The notes: generated by a model not told the origin, from the letters alone. Positions 34,941-44,266 are shown, counted from the stretch's first letter. The stretch: 64,000 bases of DNA from Croceimicrobium sp963974215 (GCA_963974215.1 CAXBBL010000001.1:62001-126000), one strand, 5' to 3'. Made by a program: numbers and translations.

Positions 34941-37316
34941 ATGAAGAACTTTACCGCTATTATAACGCTTTCATTTATCGCCCTATTTGCTTTACCTAAA
35001 AACATTTATGCCAGCCATTACTCTAGTGGTGAAGTGTATTATAAATACATTGGCGATTCAACCGGCGTGGCCAATCAATATCGAGTTTTTGTGCGCTGGT
35101 ATAAAAACAATCAGAGCGGAGCTACGGTGGTAACCAATCAACCGATTTGCATCACGCGCTCTTGCGGCCCTAACATTAATGTCAATTTAGGTAACATTCT
35201 TCCTCCACCAGGCATGGCCTCTCCTTTCGATAATCAAGCTGGCGGATGGATAGTGCCCGGTTTAGATGAATGCGCCGACGCTACGGCAAGTGAATTTAAA
35301 AATCTATCGATGCACAAGTACGAAGGAAATGTAATTATACCCCCTTGTGCCGACAATAAAATTACGGTAACCGCCCAATGCTGTCGAGATGCGTCAGACA
35401 ATATTGTTAATTCCGATTTCGAAAATCTGTATATCGAAGTAGACCTAAATAACACCAACGGCCACAACAGCTCTCCCCAAATTATTGCTCCCGCTGGTAA
35501 AGCATTCTGCCTAAGCCAACCCGGCCAAAAACCCTTTGTTTTTGCACAAGGTGCAATAGAGGAAGACGGAGATTCTATTGTTTACAGTTTTGCACATCCC
35601 CAAGATGGGCCCGTGGCAGGATGTGGTCCAGGAAATAATCTACCCCTATCACCAGGCTTCACGGTAAGCTCACCCATCCCTAGTTCCACTGGTATTGTAA
35701 TCGATCAAAAACTAGGCACCTTCACCTTTAGCCCTAGTCAGCAAGGTTCTTATGTGATGAAAATTAACGTAAAGGAGTTTCGCTTCGACAGTATAGGCTT
35801 CAAATGGCTCTATATCGGTAATACCATTCGTGAAATTCAAATTCCCGTAACGGCGGCATGTAATCCGCTTGCGCAAGATGGACCAAAAATAGATATTAGT
35901 GGTTCCAACATAGGAATTAGCAGCTTCTTAAACGCTGAATTAGATTCAATTAGACAGACCTATAATGTGGCCCAATTAAAGGGAGACGATAGTATCGGCA
36001 ATGGAACGGCGACCATTACCCAAGTTCCTATTTACAATGGCTACAACTGTTTTGATGCCTCCATCTCTCTCGACTTTAGCAATAATGTACGTTGCAGTTC
36101 TATTGACCCCACCGACTTTCGTCTGATTGGCCCCGACGGAATAACCCGTCCCATTGTCGGGTTTACTGATAACTGTAGCTTCTCGAACACCCGTAAAATT
36201 GACCTTCAACTCTTTGAGCCTCTCGACGTAGATGGAAACTACCTTCTACAAATTAGAAGAGGTAATGATGGCAATACTCTTACCAATGAGTGCGGCTACG
36301 AACTTACTGAGTTTTACAGCGCCCTTATCGTAGTAAGTGGTTGTCCTGCGCCCGAGTATCAGCTAGACGGCTTAACGGTAGAGAGAGATTTAGACGTGCG
36401 CTTGGATTGGTCTGGAAATAATGACCTAGTGGATGCTAACATTCTGAATACCTTCAATTCGTGGAATATTTACCGGGCCGACTCTGGTGTAAGACCGATG
36501 CAATTATTAAAAGTGATTACTGATCCTAACATTCGCTTTTTCGTTGACTCCTTCGCTCCGAATGGATATTATGTAGATAATTTTATCTATGACTACGCGG
36601 TATTGCTAGTATACAATGGCAAAGGAAGGGAGATTAGCCGTACTTGCTCAAACATCAACCTAAGGGTAGATTCTTCTAAACTAAACGAAACTCAACTTGG
36701 GCTGTATTGGAACCACTACCTGTGTATGGATGCCAGTGTGAGAGGCTATGAAGTATTTCGAGGTAAAATGGATACCAATACTTTTGCCATTGACTGGAAA
36801 CAAGAAGGCACTATTACCACCGACTCCGCTATAGTGCTCAATAAACCAAAAGCTGACTCTCTCAATGAAGGCAGTTATGCTATTAAAGTAGTCGCTAAAA
36901 ATCCGAATGGAAACGCTAGAACCGATTCATCCGAATCGAACTGGGTGTATTATAATATCGTCCAATATGTTGATCCCCCTCAAGAGCCTGAACTACCGGG
37001 TCAAGTTTTAATCCCCAATATCATTACCCCCAATGGTGATGGTATTAATGATCGGTTTTTTATTCAAGCCCCTCTCAATGGCGCTCCCTTCGAGCAAATA
37101 AGTTTAAGTATTTACAACCGTCACGGCGAGAAGGTTTTTGAAAATAAATCTTTCCAAAATAGTAACGACCGTGAAAATGGCTGGAATGGTGTGAATACCA
37201 ATGGGCAAAGCTTGGCTAATGGCGTGTATTTTTACACGATAAGCCTAAAGAGTCCCAGCACAGGCCTCAGCGAAAGCTTAAATGGCAGTATTACTGTCAA
37301 TGGCGGTATACGATAA
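34941..37316 (+). CDS. Tandem secreted protein, copy 2, T9SS type B sorting domain
   Basis: A 791-residue exported protein with signal peptide (1-24, ending IYA). The mature N-terminus SHYSSGEVYYKYIGDSTG is shared with copies 1 and 3. Conserved features are ICITRSCGP, TAQCCRDAS, GHNSSPQIIAPAGKAFC, GTFTFSPSQQGSYVMKI, and DPTDFRLIGPDG in the middle. From about residue 280 onward copies 2 and 3 are nearly identical in protein sequence, while their DNA carries many synonymous changes. A fibronectin-like part (YWNHYLCMDASVRGYEVFRG) comes before the type B sorting domain (IPNIITPNGDGINDRFFIQ, GWNGVNTNGQSLANGVYFY). It is followed by its own terminator, so each copy seems to be a separate unit. Function unknown; probably an extracellular or surface protein. 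Confidence 0.82.
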   Translation: MKNFTAIITLSFIALFALPKNIYASHYSSGEVYYKYIGDSTGVANQYRVFVRWYKNNQSGATVVTNQPICITRSCGPNINVNLGNILPPPGMASPFDNQAGGWIVPGLDECADATASEFKNLSMHKYEGNVIIPPCADNKITVTAQCCRDASDNIVNSDFENLYIEVDLNNTNGHNSSPQIIAPAGKAFCLSQPGQKPFVFAQGAIEEDGDSIVYSFAHPQDGPVAGCGPGNNLPLSPGFTVSSPIPSSTGIVIDQKLGTFTFSPSQQGSYVMKINVKEFRFDSIGFKWLYIGNTIREIQIPVTAACNPLAQDGPKIDISGSNIGISSFLNAELDSIRQTYNVAQLKGDDSIGNGTATITQVPIYNGYNCFDASISLDFSNNVRCSSIDPTDFRLIGPDGITRPIVGFTDNCSFSNTRKIDLQLFEPLDVDGNYLLQIRRGNDGNTLTNECGYELTEFYSALIVVSGCPAPEYQLDGLTVERDLDVRLDWSGNNDLVDANILNTFNSWNIYRADSGVRPMQLLKVITDPNIRFFVDSFAPNGYYVDNFIYDYAVLLVYNGKGREISRTCSNINLRVDSSKLNETQLGLYWNHYLCMDASVRGYEVFRGKMDTNTFAIDWKQEGTITTDSAIVLNKPKADSLNEGSYAIKVVAKNPNGNARTDSSESNWVYYNIVQYVDPPQEPELPGQVLIPNIITPNGDGINDRFFIQAPLNGAPFEQISLSIYNRHGEKVFENKSFQNSNDRENGWNGVNTNGQSLANGVYFYTISLKSPSTGLSESLNGSITVNGGIR

Positions 37317-37330
37317 CTCAATCCCTTGAA

Positions 37331-37360
37331 AAGCCAGGTTCTCTTATCGCCTGGTTTTTC
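37331..37360 (+). terminator. Terminator after secreted paralogue 2
   Basis: Stem AAGCCAGG / CCTGGTTT (one G-T pair) with an 11-base loop, followed by TTTTTC, 14 bases after the stop codon. Confidence 0.75.
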
Positions 37361-37521
37361 TCTTTCATTAAAACCATTATGGCTCTCTACAAATAAGAGG
37401 TCTGTAATTTTTTTACTCTAATTCTATCTTAAACTAAATGAGACCGATGGATAATAGGTTTAGGATTGGTAAATATGAACTTTTGCGTTAAGTTCGTAGC
37501 CGGATTCATTAAATCGGACAA

Positions 37522-39885
37522 ATGAGAAAAATTATCGGCTATTTAAGCTTTGCTCTAATTGCAGCGCTTAGCTTCACAACAGAACTTAAGGCGTCCCACT
37601 ACTCCAGTGGTGAGGTTTATTATAAATACATTGGAGACTCCACGGGGGTAGCTAACCAGTACACCGTTTTTGTGCGGTGGTATAGAAACAACGGTGGTGC
37701 GACTATTGGCACAGGGGCACAGGCGATTTGTATCACTTCTTCCTGCGGACCTAACATTACGGTTTCTCTGCCGAAAATTTTAGCCACAGGCGCAAATCTT
37801 TCACCTGGGGACAACTCCGGTGGTTGGGTAGTTCCTGGTTTAGATGAATGTGCGAACCCTTCGGATCCAGCCTTTAAAGATCTTTCCATTCATAAATACC
37901 AAGGAAACGTTATTCTTCCTCCTTGTTCTAATTACAAGATTACTGTAAGTGCGCCATGTTGTCGTGATAATTCAACCAACCTAGCTACTGCACCCGATAT
38001 GTATATTGAGGTAGATCTAAACAACACGAGAGGTCATAACAGTTCTCCTCAAATTATTGCTCCTGCGGGAAAAGCTTTCTGCTTAACGCAACCGGGGCAA
38101 AAGCCTTTTGTTTTTGCTCAAGGCGCTTTAGAAGTAGACGGTGACTCTATCGTTTATTCCTTTGCTAACCCACAGCAAGGTACTACTTGCGGTCCAGGAA
38201 CTAACATTCCTTTAGCAGGAGGTTACACCATCAGTAATCCAATTCCAAGTTCTACTGGTATTGTGGTAGATCAAAAATTAGGAACATTCACCTTTAGCCC
38301 TAGTCAGCAAGGTTCTTATGTAATGAAAATTGACGTAAAAGAATATCGCTTCGATACTATCTCCTTACAATGGTTATACGTGGGAAATACCATTCGTGAA
38401 ATTCAAATTCCCGTAACTGCCGCCTGTAATCCGCTGGCGCAAGATGGTCCTAAGATTGAAATTACTGGCACAGGAAACAGCTTAAGTAACTTCCTGCAAA
38501 GCGAAAAAGATTCAATGATGGCATCCTACAATGTGGCCGTTCTTAAAGGTGCCGACAGTCTTGGTAATGGAGTCGCTACTATTACTCAGATGCCAATCTA
38601 CAATGGTTACAGTTGCTTCGACACGATCGTTTCACTTGACTTTGACAACAATGTACGTTGTAATTCTATCGACCCTACCGACTTCCGTCTGATTGGACCC
38701 GACGGTGTTGCTCGTCCTATCGTAGGCTTTGACGATAACTGTACCTTCTCTAATACACGTCAAATCGATCTTCACTTACACCAACCTTTGGATGTAGATG
38801 GTAACTATCTTCTTCAAATTAGAAGAGGTAATGATGGTAACACCTTAACCAATGAGTGCGGTTACGAACTTACTGAGTTCTACAGTGCCCTTATTGTGGT
38901 AGGTGGTTGTCCTGCACCAGAATATCAACTTGATGGCTTAACCGTAGAGAGAGATTTAGACGTGCGCTTAGACTGGTCTGGAAATAATGACTTAGTTGAT
39001 GCCAACATTGTAAATACCTTCAATTCTTGGAATATTTACCGTGCAGACTCTGGCGTAAGACCTATGCAACTTTTAAAAGTGATTACGGACCCAACTGCTC
39101 GCTTCTTTGTAGACTCTTTCGCCCCGAATGGATATTATGTAGATAATTTCATTTACGACTATGCCCTATTACTAGTGTATAACGGTAAAGGAAGAGAAAT
39201 TAGCCGTACTTGTTCTAATATCAATTTGAGAGTAGATTCTTCTAAATTAAGCGAAACACAAATTGGTCTTTATTGGAACCACTACGGCTGCATGGACCAA
39301 AGCGTAAGAGGATATGAAGTGTATCGTGGTAAAATGGACACCACTACCTTTGCCATCGACTGGAAACAAGAAGGTAATATTACCACCGACTCTTCTGTAG
39401 TACTTAATCGACCAGAAGCTGACTCTCTCAATGAAGGTAGTTATGCTATTAAGGTTGTTGCTAAAAATCCGAATGGAAATGCTAGAACGGATTCATCGGA
39501 GTCTAACTGGGTTTATTACGGGATCGTGTACTATCCACCCATTATCCCACCAGAACCAGAAGTACCAGGAGTTGTTTTAATTCCTAACATCATTACACCT
39601 AACGGTGATATGGTTAACGATAGATTCTTCATTGAACCTCCAGTAGATGGTGCTCCTTATGAGCAGATCAGCTTAAGCATATTTAACCGCCACGGTGAGA
39701 AAGTGTACGAAAACACTTCCTTCGAAACTATTAACGACAGAGCTAATGGTTGGAATGGAGTGAACTCCAATGGACAAGCACTAGGTAATGGCGTATATTA
39801 TTACGTTATTGAAATGAGAAGTCCGTCTTCTGGTGCAACGCAAAGCTTGCAAGGAAACGTAACTATCAACGGAGCGATACGATAA
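37522..39885 (+). CDS. Tandem secreted protein, copy 3, T9SS type B sorting domain
   Basis: A 787-residue exported protein with signal peptide (1-24, ending LKA) and the shared mature start SHYSSGEVYYKYIGDSTG. Domain order matches copy 2: Cys-rich N-terminal part with ICITSSCGP and SAPCCRDN, a region with DPTDFRLIGPDGVARPIVGF, a fibronectin-like part (YWNHYGCMDQSVRGYEVYRG) and a type B T9SS domain (IPNIITPNGDMVNDRFFIE, GWNGVNSNGQALGNGVYYY). It is closest to copy 2. Its codons look more uniform (frequent GGT, CGT, TCT) than those of copies 1 and 2, which could mean stronger expression; this is an impression, not a calculation. The upstream region lacks the 17-base element found before copies 1 and 2. 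Confidence 0.82.
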   Translation: MRKIIGYLSFALIAALSFTTELKASHYSSGEVYYKYIGDSTGVANQYTVFVRWYRNNGGATIGTGAQAICITSSCGPNITVSLPKILATGANLSPGDNSGGWVVPGLDECANPSDPAFKDLSIHKYQGNVILPPCSNYKITVSAPCCRDNSTNLATAPDMYIEVDLNNTRGHNSSPQIIAPAGKAFCLTQPGQKPFVFAQGALEVDGDSIVYSFANPQQGTTCGPGTNIPLAGGYTISNPIPSSTGIVVDQKLGTFTFSPSQQGSYVMKIDVKEYRFDTISLQWLYVGNTIREIQIPVTAACNPLAQDGPKIEITGTGNSLSNFLQSEKDSMMASYNVAVLKGADSLGNGVATITQMPIYNGYSCFDTIVSLDFDNNVRCNSIDPTDFRLIGPDGVARPIVGFDDNCTFSNTRQIDLHLHQPLDVDGNYLLQIRRGNDGNTLTNECGYELTEFYSALIVVGGCPAPEYQLDGLTVERDLDVRLDWSGNNDLVDANIVNTFNSWNIYRADSGVRPMQLLKVITDPTARFFVDSFAPNGYYVDNFIYDYALLLVYNGKGREISRTCSNINLRVDSSKLSETQIGLYWNHYGCMDQSVRGYEVYRGKMDTTTFAIDWKQEGNITTDSSVVLNRPEADSLNEGSYAIKVVAKNPNGNARTDSSESNWVYYGIVYYPPIIPPEPEVPGVVLIPNIITPNGDMVNDRFFIEPPVDGAPYEQISLSIFNRHGEKVYENTSFETINDRANGWNGVNSNGQALGNGVYYYVIEMRSPSSGATQSLQGNVTINGAIR

Positions 39886-39907
39886 AATCCTTTTTAATCA
39901 ATCCAAT

Positions 39908-39945
39908 AAAGGCTCAGTTTTACCTAGTAAGACTGAGCCTTTTTC
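39908..39945 (+). terminator. Terminator after secreted paralogue 3
   Basis: Perfect 11-bp stem AAAGGCTCAGT / ACTGAGCCTTT followed by TTTCG, 22 bases after the stop codon. Confidence 0.88.
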
Positions 39946-40043
39946 GTTTACAGGTTCGGATTCGCTTCCAGGCCCATCCCTATGCGCTAAATCTAGATCA
40001 TACCAATGGTCCGCTGCAAGATGGATTATGATCTCAGATTTAT

Positions 40044-40307
40044 AACCTGAGTTCGATGTAAAATTAGGCCTCAGACCGTCTTATAAATAGCAGGTTTTAA
40101 GCCGAAGCGGTGAAGCAATAGCGGGCTATTGTGAACGGCTAAGGGGCCAAAAACCGCTTTTTAGAAGAGGCTTACAAGTTTTTTCCAATAAAAGCAAAAA
40201 TCCTGCATCTAGCTCATTTGCTGTAGCCCGCTACAGCTGCACGATCCAGACTAGTCTTTTCCTTTTATTGAAAATCTGAGGCTATAATTTTAGGTCGAAC
40301 TCTGGTT
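40044..40307. repeat. MITE-like element of about 264 bases with terminal and inner inverted repeats
   Basis: The outer arms 40044-40075 and 40275-40307 are inverted copies that match at about 28 of 33 positions (shared blocks GAGTTCGA, TAAAATTA, GCCTCAGA). An inner inverted pair, TAGCGGGCTA at 40119-40128 and TAGCCCGCTA at 40224-40233, lies almost symmetrically, 43 and 41 bases in from the arms. Each inner copy is itself a hairpin (CAATAGC/GCTATTG and GCTGTAGC/GCTACAGC). There is no reading frame inside. It looks like a small non-autonomous mobile element or a structured intergenic repeat; flanking target duplications are not evident. Confidence 0.6.
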
Positions 40308-40356
40308 AACAAAAAACTAAACTGAAGCTTTCTTCAAACCGTGCTTAAAAGATCAC

Positions 40357-40385
40357 AAAAAAAAAGGGCGCCCTAAGCGCCCTTT
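40357..40385 (-). terminator. Terminator of the accBC operon
   Basis: Perfect 9-bp stem AAAGGGCGC / GCGCCCTTT (40363-40371, 40377-40385) with a 5-base loop; on the minus strand it ends in nine T. Confidence 0.9.
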
Positions 40386-40406
40386 AAAATATATTATTAG
40401 CCTTTT

Positions 40407-41750
40407 TTAGGCTCCTTTGTATTTGAAATCTTCCATAAACTTAGTGGTATAATTTCCTGAATTATAATCAGGATCATCCATTAAAGCGCGGTGGAAGGGA
40501 ATAGTAGTTTTCACGCCTTCGATTACGAACTCATCTAAAGCACGACGCATTTTATCGATTGCTTCGGGACGCGTTTGCGCGGTAGTAATCAATTTTGCAA
40601 TCATAGAATCGTAAAAAGGAGGAATCATATAGCCCGCATATACGTGCGTATCTAATCGCACTCCGTGACCACCTGGTGCATGAAAGGTCTTAATCATGCC
40701 AGGTGATGGGCGAAAATCATTCGCGGGATCCTCGGCATTGATACGACATTCGATGGAGTGTAGTTTAGGCTCGTAATTTTTACCTGAAATATGTTCGCCC
40801 GCAGCAACTTTAATCTGCTCACGGATGAGATCATAATCAATTACTTGCTCAGTAATGGGATGCTCTACCTGAATACGCGTATTCATCTCCATGAAGTAGA
40901 AGTTACGATGCTTATCCACCAAAAACTCTATCGTCCCCGCTCCTTCGTACTTAATATACTCCGCCGCCTTTACCGCTGCTGCTCCCATCTTTTGACGCAG
41001 TTCGGGCGTCATGAAAGGAGAAGGCGTTTCTTCAGTAAGTTTTTGATGACGGCGCTGAATTGAACAGTCTCTTTCTGATAAGTGACAAGCTTTTCCGCGA
41101 GAGTCACCTACAATCTGAATTTCAATGTGACGCGGTTCCTCAATAAGTTTTTCCATGTACATACCATCGTTCCCGAAGGCTGCCCCTGCCTCTTGGCGCG
41201 CACTTTCCCAAGCTTTGAGAAGTTCTTCTTCTTTCCAAACGGCACGCATTCCCTTACCTCCACCACCTGCAGTGGCTTTCAGCATTACAGGGTAACCCGT
41301 CTCTTTTGCAGTACGCTTACAATCTTCAAATGTATCTATCAGCCCATCAGAACCAGGAATAGTAGGTACTCCAGCCGCTTTCATGGTTTCTTTCGCCATG
41401 GCTTTATCACCCATACGATCGATCATTTCTGGACTAGCACCAATAAATTTAATACCATTTTCGGAACAGATGCGCGAGAATTTTGCGTTCTCGGAAAGAA
41501 AACCATAGCCTGGATGAATTGCATCCGCATTGGTGATTTCTGCTGCCGCAATAATATTAGGAATGTTTAGGTAAGAAGCAGAACTAGCTGCTGGACCTAT
41601 GCAAACGGCCTCATCTGCAAAGCGCACATGTAAGCTTTCCTTATCTGCTTTAGAATATACGGCCACCGTAGAAATACCCATTTCTTTGCAGGTACGAATT
41701 ACCCTTAAGGCAATTTCTCCACGATTGGCGATAAGTATTTTTTTAAACAT
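40407..41750 (-). CDS. accC: Acetyl-CoA carboxylase, biotin carboxylase subunit
   Basis: AccC carboxylates biotin on the carrier protein with ATP and bicarbonate, the first half of malonyl-CoA synthesis. The 447-residue ATP-grasp enzyme has all landmarks: KILIANRGEIALRVIRT at the N-terminus, the glycine-rich loop KATAGGGGKGMR, HIEIQIVGDSRGKACHLSER, FYFMEMNTRIQVEHP and the catalytic region ECRINAEDP. It lies 19 bases after accB and is the last gene of the cluster, followed by a strong terminator. Acyl-CoA carboxylases with other substrates share this subunit type, but the location beside accB and fabH argues for fatty acid synthesis. Confidence 0.96.
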   Translation of the reverse strand: MFKKILIANRGEIALRVIRTCKEMGISTVAVYSKADKESLHVRFADEAVCIGPAASSASYLNIPNIIAAAEITNADAIHPGYGFLSENAKFSRICSENGIKFIGASPEMIDRMGDKAMAKETMKAAGVPTIPGSDGLIDTFEDCKRTAKETGYPVMLKATAGGGGKGMRAVWKEEELLKAWESARQEAGAAFGNDGMYMEKLIEEPRHIEIQIVGDSRGKACHLSERDCSIQRRHQKLTEETPSPFMTPELRQKMGAAAVKAAEYIKYEGAGTIEFLVDKHRNFYFMEMNTRIQVEHPITEQVIDYDLIREQIKVAAGEHISGKNYEPKLHSIECRINAEDPANDFRPSPGMIKTFHAPGGHGVRLDTHVYAGYMIPPFYDSMIAKLITTAQTRPEAIDKMRRALDEFVIEGVKTTIPFHRALMDDPDYNSGNYTTKFMEDFKYKGA

Positions 41751-41769
41751 AATCGCTGTTTTTGGTTGA

Positions 41770-42264
41770 CTAAGAAGGATCTACCAAGAAAAGCGGTTGA
41801 TCATATTCCACTGGACTTTGGTCGTCTACTAAAATCTTAACGATTTTACCAGATACTTCACTTTCGATTTCATTGAAAAGCTTCATCGCCTCAATGATAC
41901 AAACTACCGTGCCTTCATTGATTTCGTCCCCTACATTAACAAAAAGTTCCTTGTCGGGGGAAGGACGGCGGTAAAAAGTACCAATCATTGGTGACTTTAC
42001 CGTAACATATTTTGAATCCTCACTCGCTTCAGTACTTTCTGCTGGTGCAGAAGGCGCAGCGGGAGCGGCAGGAGCTGGAGCAACGGGAGCTGCTTGCGCC
42101 ATGGCCTGATGAGGCATGCTAATCACCTGGGTCGGTTGGTTTTCCTGAATCATAGCTGACTCAGTTTTAATAATAATCTTAAAATCCTCAGTTTCGAGGT
42201 TTACCTCAGCGGCTCCAGAGCGGGCCACAAACTTTATAAGATTCTGAATTTCTTTTAAGTCCAT
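41770..42264 (-). CDS. accB: Biotin carboxyl carrier protein of acetyl-CoA carboxylase
   Basis: The 164-residue carrier shuttles the carboxyl group between the biotin carboxylase and the carboxyltransferase. It has an N-terminal interaction part (MDLKEIQNLIKFVARSGAAE), an Ala/Pro-rich linker (about 55-78) and a C-terminal biotinyl domain with the acceptor site EAMKLFNE, biotin being attached to K128. The linker and length are typical of AccB. It is cotranscribed between fabH and accC. Confidence 0.96.
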   Translation of the reverse strand: MDLKEIQNLIKFVARSGAAEVNLETEDFKIIIKTESAMIQENQPTQVISMPHQAMAQAAPVAPAPAAPAAPSAPAESTEASEDSKYVTVKSPMIGTFYRRPSPDKELFVNVGDEINEGTVVCIIEAMKLFNEIESEVSGKIVKILVDDQSPVEYDQPLFLVDPS

Positions 42265-42320
42265 GGATGATTATAGTATTAATTAACGTGTTGAAACAAA
42301 ACTAAAAAAAATAACGAGGT

Positions 42321-43307
42321 TTAGATGGCCCATTTCAAATAGACGGCGCCCCAAGTAAAACCTCCTCCAAATGCTGCGAAGATAAGATTATCGCCCTTCT
42401 TTAGGCGATCTTCATAATCCCATAGGCAAAGCGGCAAAGTCCCATTGGTCGTATTCCCATAACGGTCGATGTTTAGCATCACCTTAGCGGCATCTAAACC
42501 CATGCGCTTGGCCGTTGCATCAATAATACGCTTATTGGCCTGATGCGGTACTAACCAAGCTACATCATCGGAGCTTAAATTATTGCGCTCCATTATTTGG
42601 GCTGAAACTTCCGCCATATTGGTTACAGCAAATTTAAATACTTGCTGTCCTTCTTGATGAACGAAATGTTGACCTAACTCCACGCTTTCTTTAGAAGGCG
42701 GATACATTGATCCTCCTGCCTTAATGTTTAAGAATTGACGTCCAACGCCATCGCTGCGCAAAATACTGTCCTGCATTCCTAAACCTTCTTCATTAGGCTC
42801 AAGAAGTACAGCTCCACAACCATCACCAAAAATCACACAAGTGGTGCGATCGGTATAGTCGATTATAGAAGACATTTTATCACCCGATACAATAAGTACC
42901 TTTTTATAGCGTCCCGATTCGATGTATTGTGCACCCGTGGTTAGGCCAAACAAGAAGCCTGAACAGGCGGCCTGCAAATCGTAACCAAAGGCGTTGGTCA
43001 TGCCCATCTCCGAAATAACATAAGCCGCGGTATTCGCCACGGGCATGTCTGGAGTTACAGTACAAAAAATTACGACCTCAATATCTTTGGGGGAAATTCC
43101 GCGTTTATCAAGAACCTGTTGAGCGGCTTTGATGCCCATGGTGGAAACCCCAGCACCTTTTTCTTTAAGGATTCTTCTTTCTTTGATACCAGTACGGGTG
43201 GTAATCCACTCGTCGGAAGTATCTACCATCGTTTCTAGAACCTTATTGGTTAACTTAAACTCTGGAAGGTAGGCTCCTACTGCGGTAATCGCTGCTTTTA
43301 CTGCCAT
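42321..43307 (-). CDS. fabH: Beta-ketoacyl-ACP synthase III
   Basis: FabH starts fatty acid chains by condensing an acyl-CoA primer with malonyl-ACP. The 328-residue protein has the TSDEWITTRTGIKERR region, catalytic C115 in LQAACSGFLFG, the histidine site WLVPHQANKRIID and the asparagine site RYGNTTNGT, so the Cys-His-Asn triad is complete. Primer preference (acetyl or branched) cannot be read off. It lies nine bases after plsX in the same operon. Confidence 0.96.
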   Translation of the reverse strand: MAVKAAITAVGAYLPEFKLTNKVLETMVDTSDEWITTRTGIKERRILKEKGAGVSTMGIKAAQQVLDKRGISPKDIEVVIFCTVTPDMPVANTAAYVISEMGMTNAFGYDLQAACSGFLFGLTTGAQYIESGRYKKVLIVSGDKMSSIIDYTDRTTCVIFGDGCGAVLLEPNEEGLGMQDSILRSDGVGRQFLNIKAGGSMYPPSKESVELGQHFVHQEGQQVFKFAVTNMAEVSAQIMERNNLSSDDVAWLVPHQANKRIIDATAKRMGLDAAKVMLNIDRYGNTTNGTLPLCLWDYEDRLKKGDNLIFAAFGGGFTWGAVYLKWAI

Positions 43308-43316
43308 ATATTAATG

Positions 43317-44237
43317 CTAAATGCTGCTTAGTTGACTAACAAAATTAGCAAGAGCAATTGACTCGGCGCTTAAAATCATGTTTTTTATTGCTTCCGGGCC
43401 TGAGGCGCCATGGGCTAAAATCACATTTCCTTTTACTCCGAGGATAGGAGAACCGCCGTGGTTCTCATAATTAAGTTGCTCTAAGAAGGAATGTTCCAGT
43501 CCTAATTTCTGACTTAAACTAAAAAAGGCTTCTACCTCCTTCAGTACAATATTACCCGTAAATCCATCACAAACTAAGACATCGATTTCATTATCAAATA
43601 AATCGCGTGTTTCTAAATTACCCGCAAAATGGATCGCTGGACATGCTGTCAATAGAGAATGTGCTTTCTGGTAAAGCAAACTTCCTTTTGACTTTTCCGT
43701 TCCACTATTTAATAAGGAGACTTTGGGTTGAGATATACCTAGAACTTTATCGGCATAAATGCTACCGATTTTGGCAAACTCTAAAAACTGCTCTGCTTTG
43801 CAGTCTACGTTAATCCCAACATCCAAAACCACCAAAGGCTTTTGACTTATTTTGGGGAAAACTGAAAGTACTACCGGACGACTAATCCCATCGATTAGTC
43901 CGAGAATTTGCATGGATGCCACCATTATGGCACCCGAGTGACCTGCACTGGCTACTGCCGAAATTTTCTGAGTGGCCGCATCTGCGAAAGCGCGAATTAA
44001 AGTACTATCCTTCTTTTGTTGAAGGGCCTTTACAGGATGTTCATCCATAGCAATGTATTCGCTACAGACCACCTTTTCCAGCCTAGGAGAATCGGGTACC
44101 AATGCCAAAGACTCGGCAGTACCGTATAAAGCAATGCTTGTTTTTGGCTTGAGGTGAGACCATACCAAAGATAGACCATCCATCACCGCTGATGGGGCCT
44201 GATCACCTCCCATTAAATCTATACCCAGCTTTACCAT
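43317..44237 (-). CDS. plsX: Phosphate acyltransferase PlsX
   Basis: PlsX turns acyl-ACP into acyl-phosphate for phospholipid synthesis. The 306-residue length is slightly below the usual 320-350, but the family landmarks are present: LGIDLMGGDQAPSAVMDG at the start, SAGHSGAIMVASMQILG, DVLVCDGFTGNIVLK and ILGVKGNVILAHGASGPEAI. The gene sits between rpmF and fabH, the conserved rpmF-plsX-fabH order. The start codon is directly preceded by the T-run of a hairpin terminator, so the ribosome-binding region overlaps a terminator-like structure. Confidence 0.95.
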   Translation of the reverse strand: MVKLGIDLMGGDQAPSAVMDGLSLVWSHLKPKTSIALYGTAESLALVPDSPRLEKVVCSEYIAMDEHPVKALQQKKDSTLIRAFADAATQKISAVASAGHSGAIMVASMQILGLIDGISRPVVLSVFPKISQKPLVVLDVGINVDCKAEQFLEFAKIGSIYADKVLGISQPKVSLLNSGTEKSKGSLLYQKAHSLLTACPAIHFAGNLETRDLFDNEIDVLVCDGFTGNIVLKEVEAFFSLSQKLGLEHSFLEQLNYENHGGSPILGVKGNVILAHGASGPEAIKNMILSAESIALANFVSQLSSI

Positions 44238-44266
44238 AAAAAAAGGCAGTTTTTTATAACTGCCTT
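44238..44266 (-). terminator. Terminator or attenuator between rpmF and plsX
   Basis: Perfect 9-bp stem AAGGCAGTT / AACTGCCTT (44243-44251, 44258-44266) with a 6-base loop; on the minus strand the T-run directly abuts the plsX ATG at 44237. Confidence 0.72.

Larger units (their letters stand above)
39886..40406. other. 521-base intergenic region with nested inverted repeats
   Basis: No gene is visible. The region holds a terminator for the upstream gene, an 8-bp stem (AGATCATA/TATGATCT, 39995-40002 and 40027-40034), a large palindromic element (40044-40307) and the accC terminator. Confidence 0.7.

Noticed and set aside
40044..40307. CRISPR array or tRNA in the region with repeated short words
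   Set aside because: The repeats are inverted, not direct with regular spacers, and there is no cloverleaf or T-loop signature.
41082..41570. Plus-strand open frame of 162 codons
   Set aside because: It is antisense to accC, which is intact and highly conserved.
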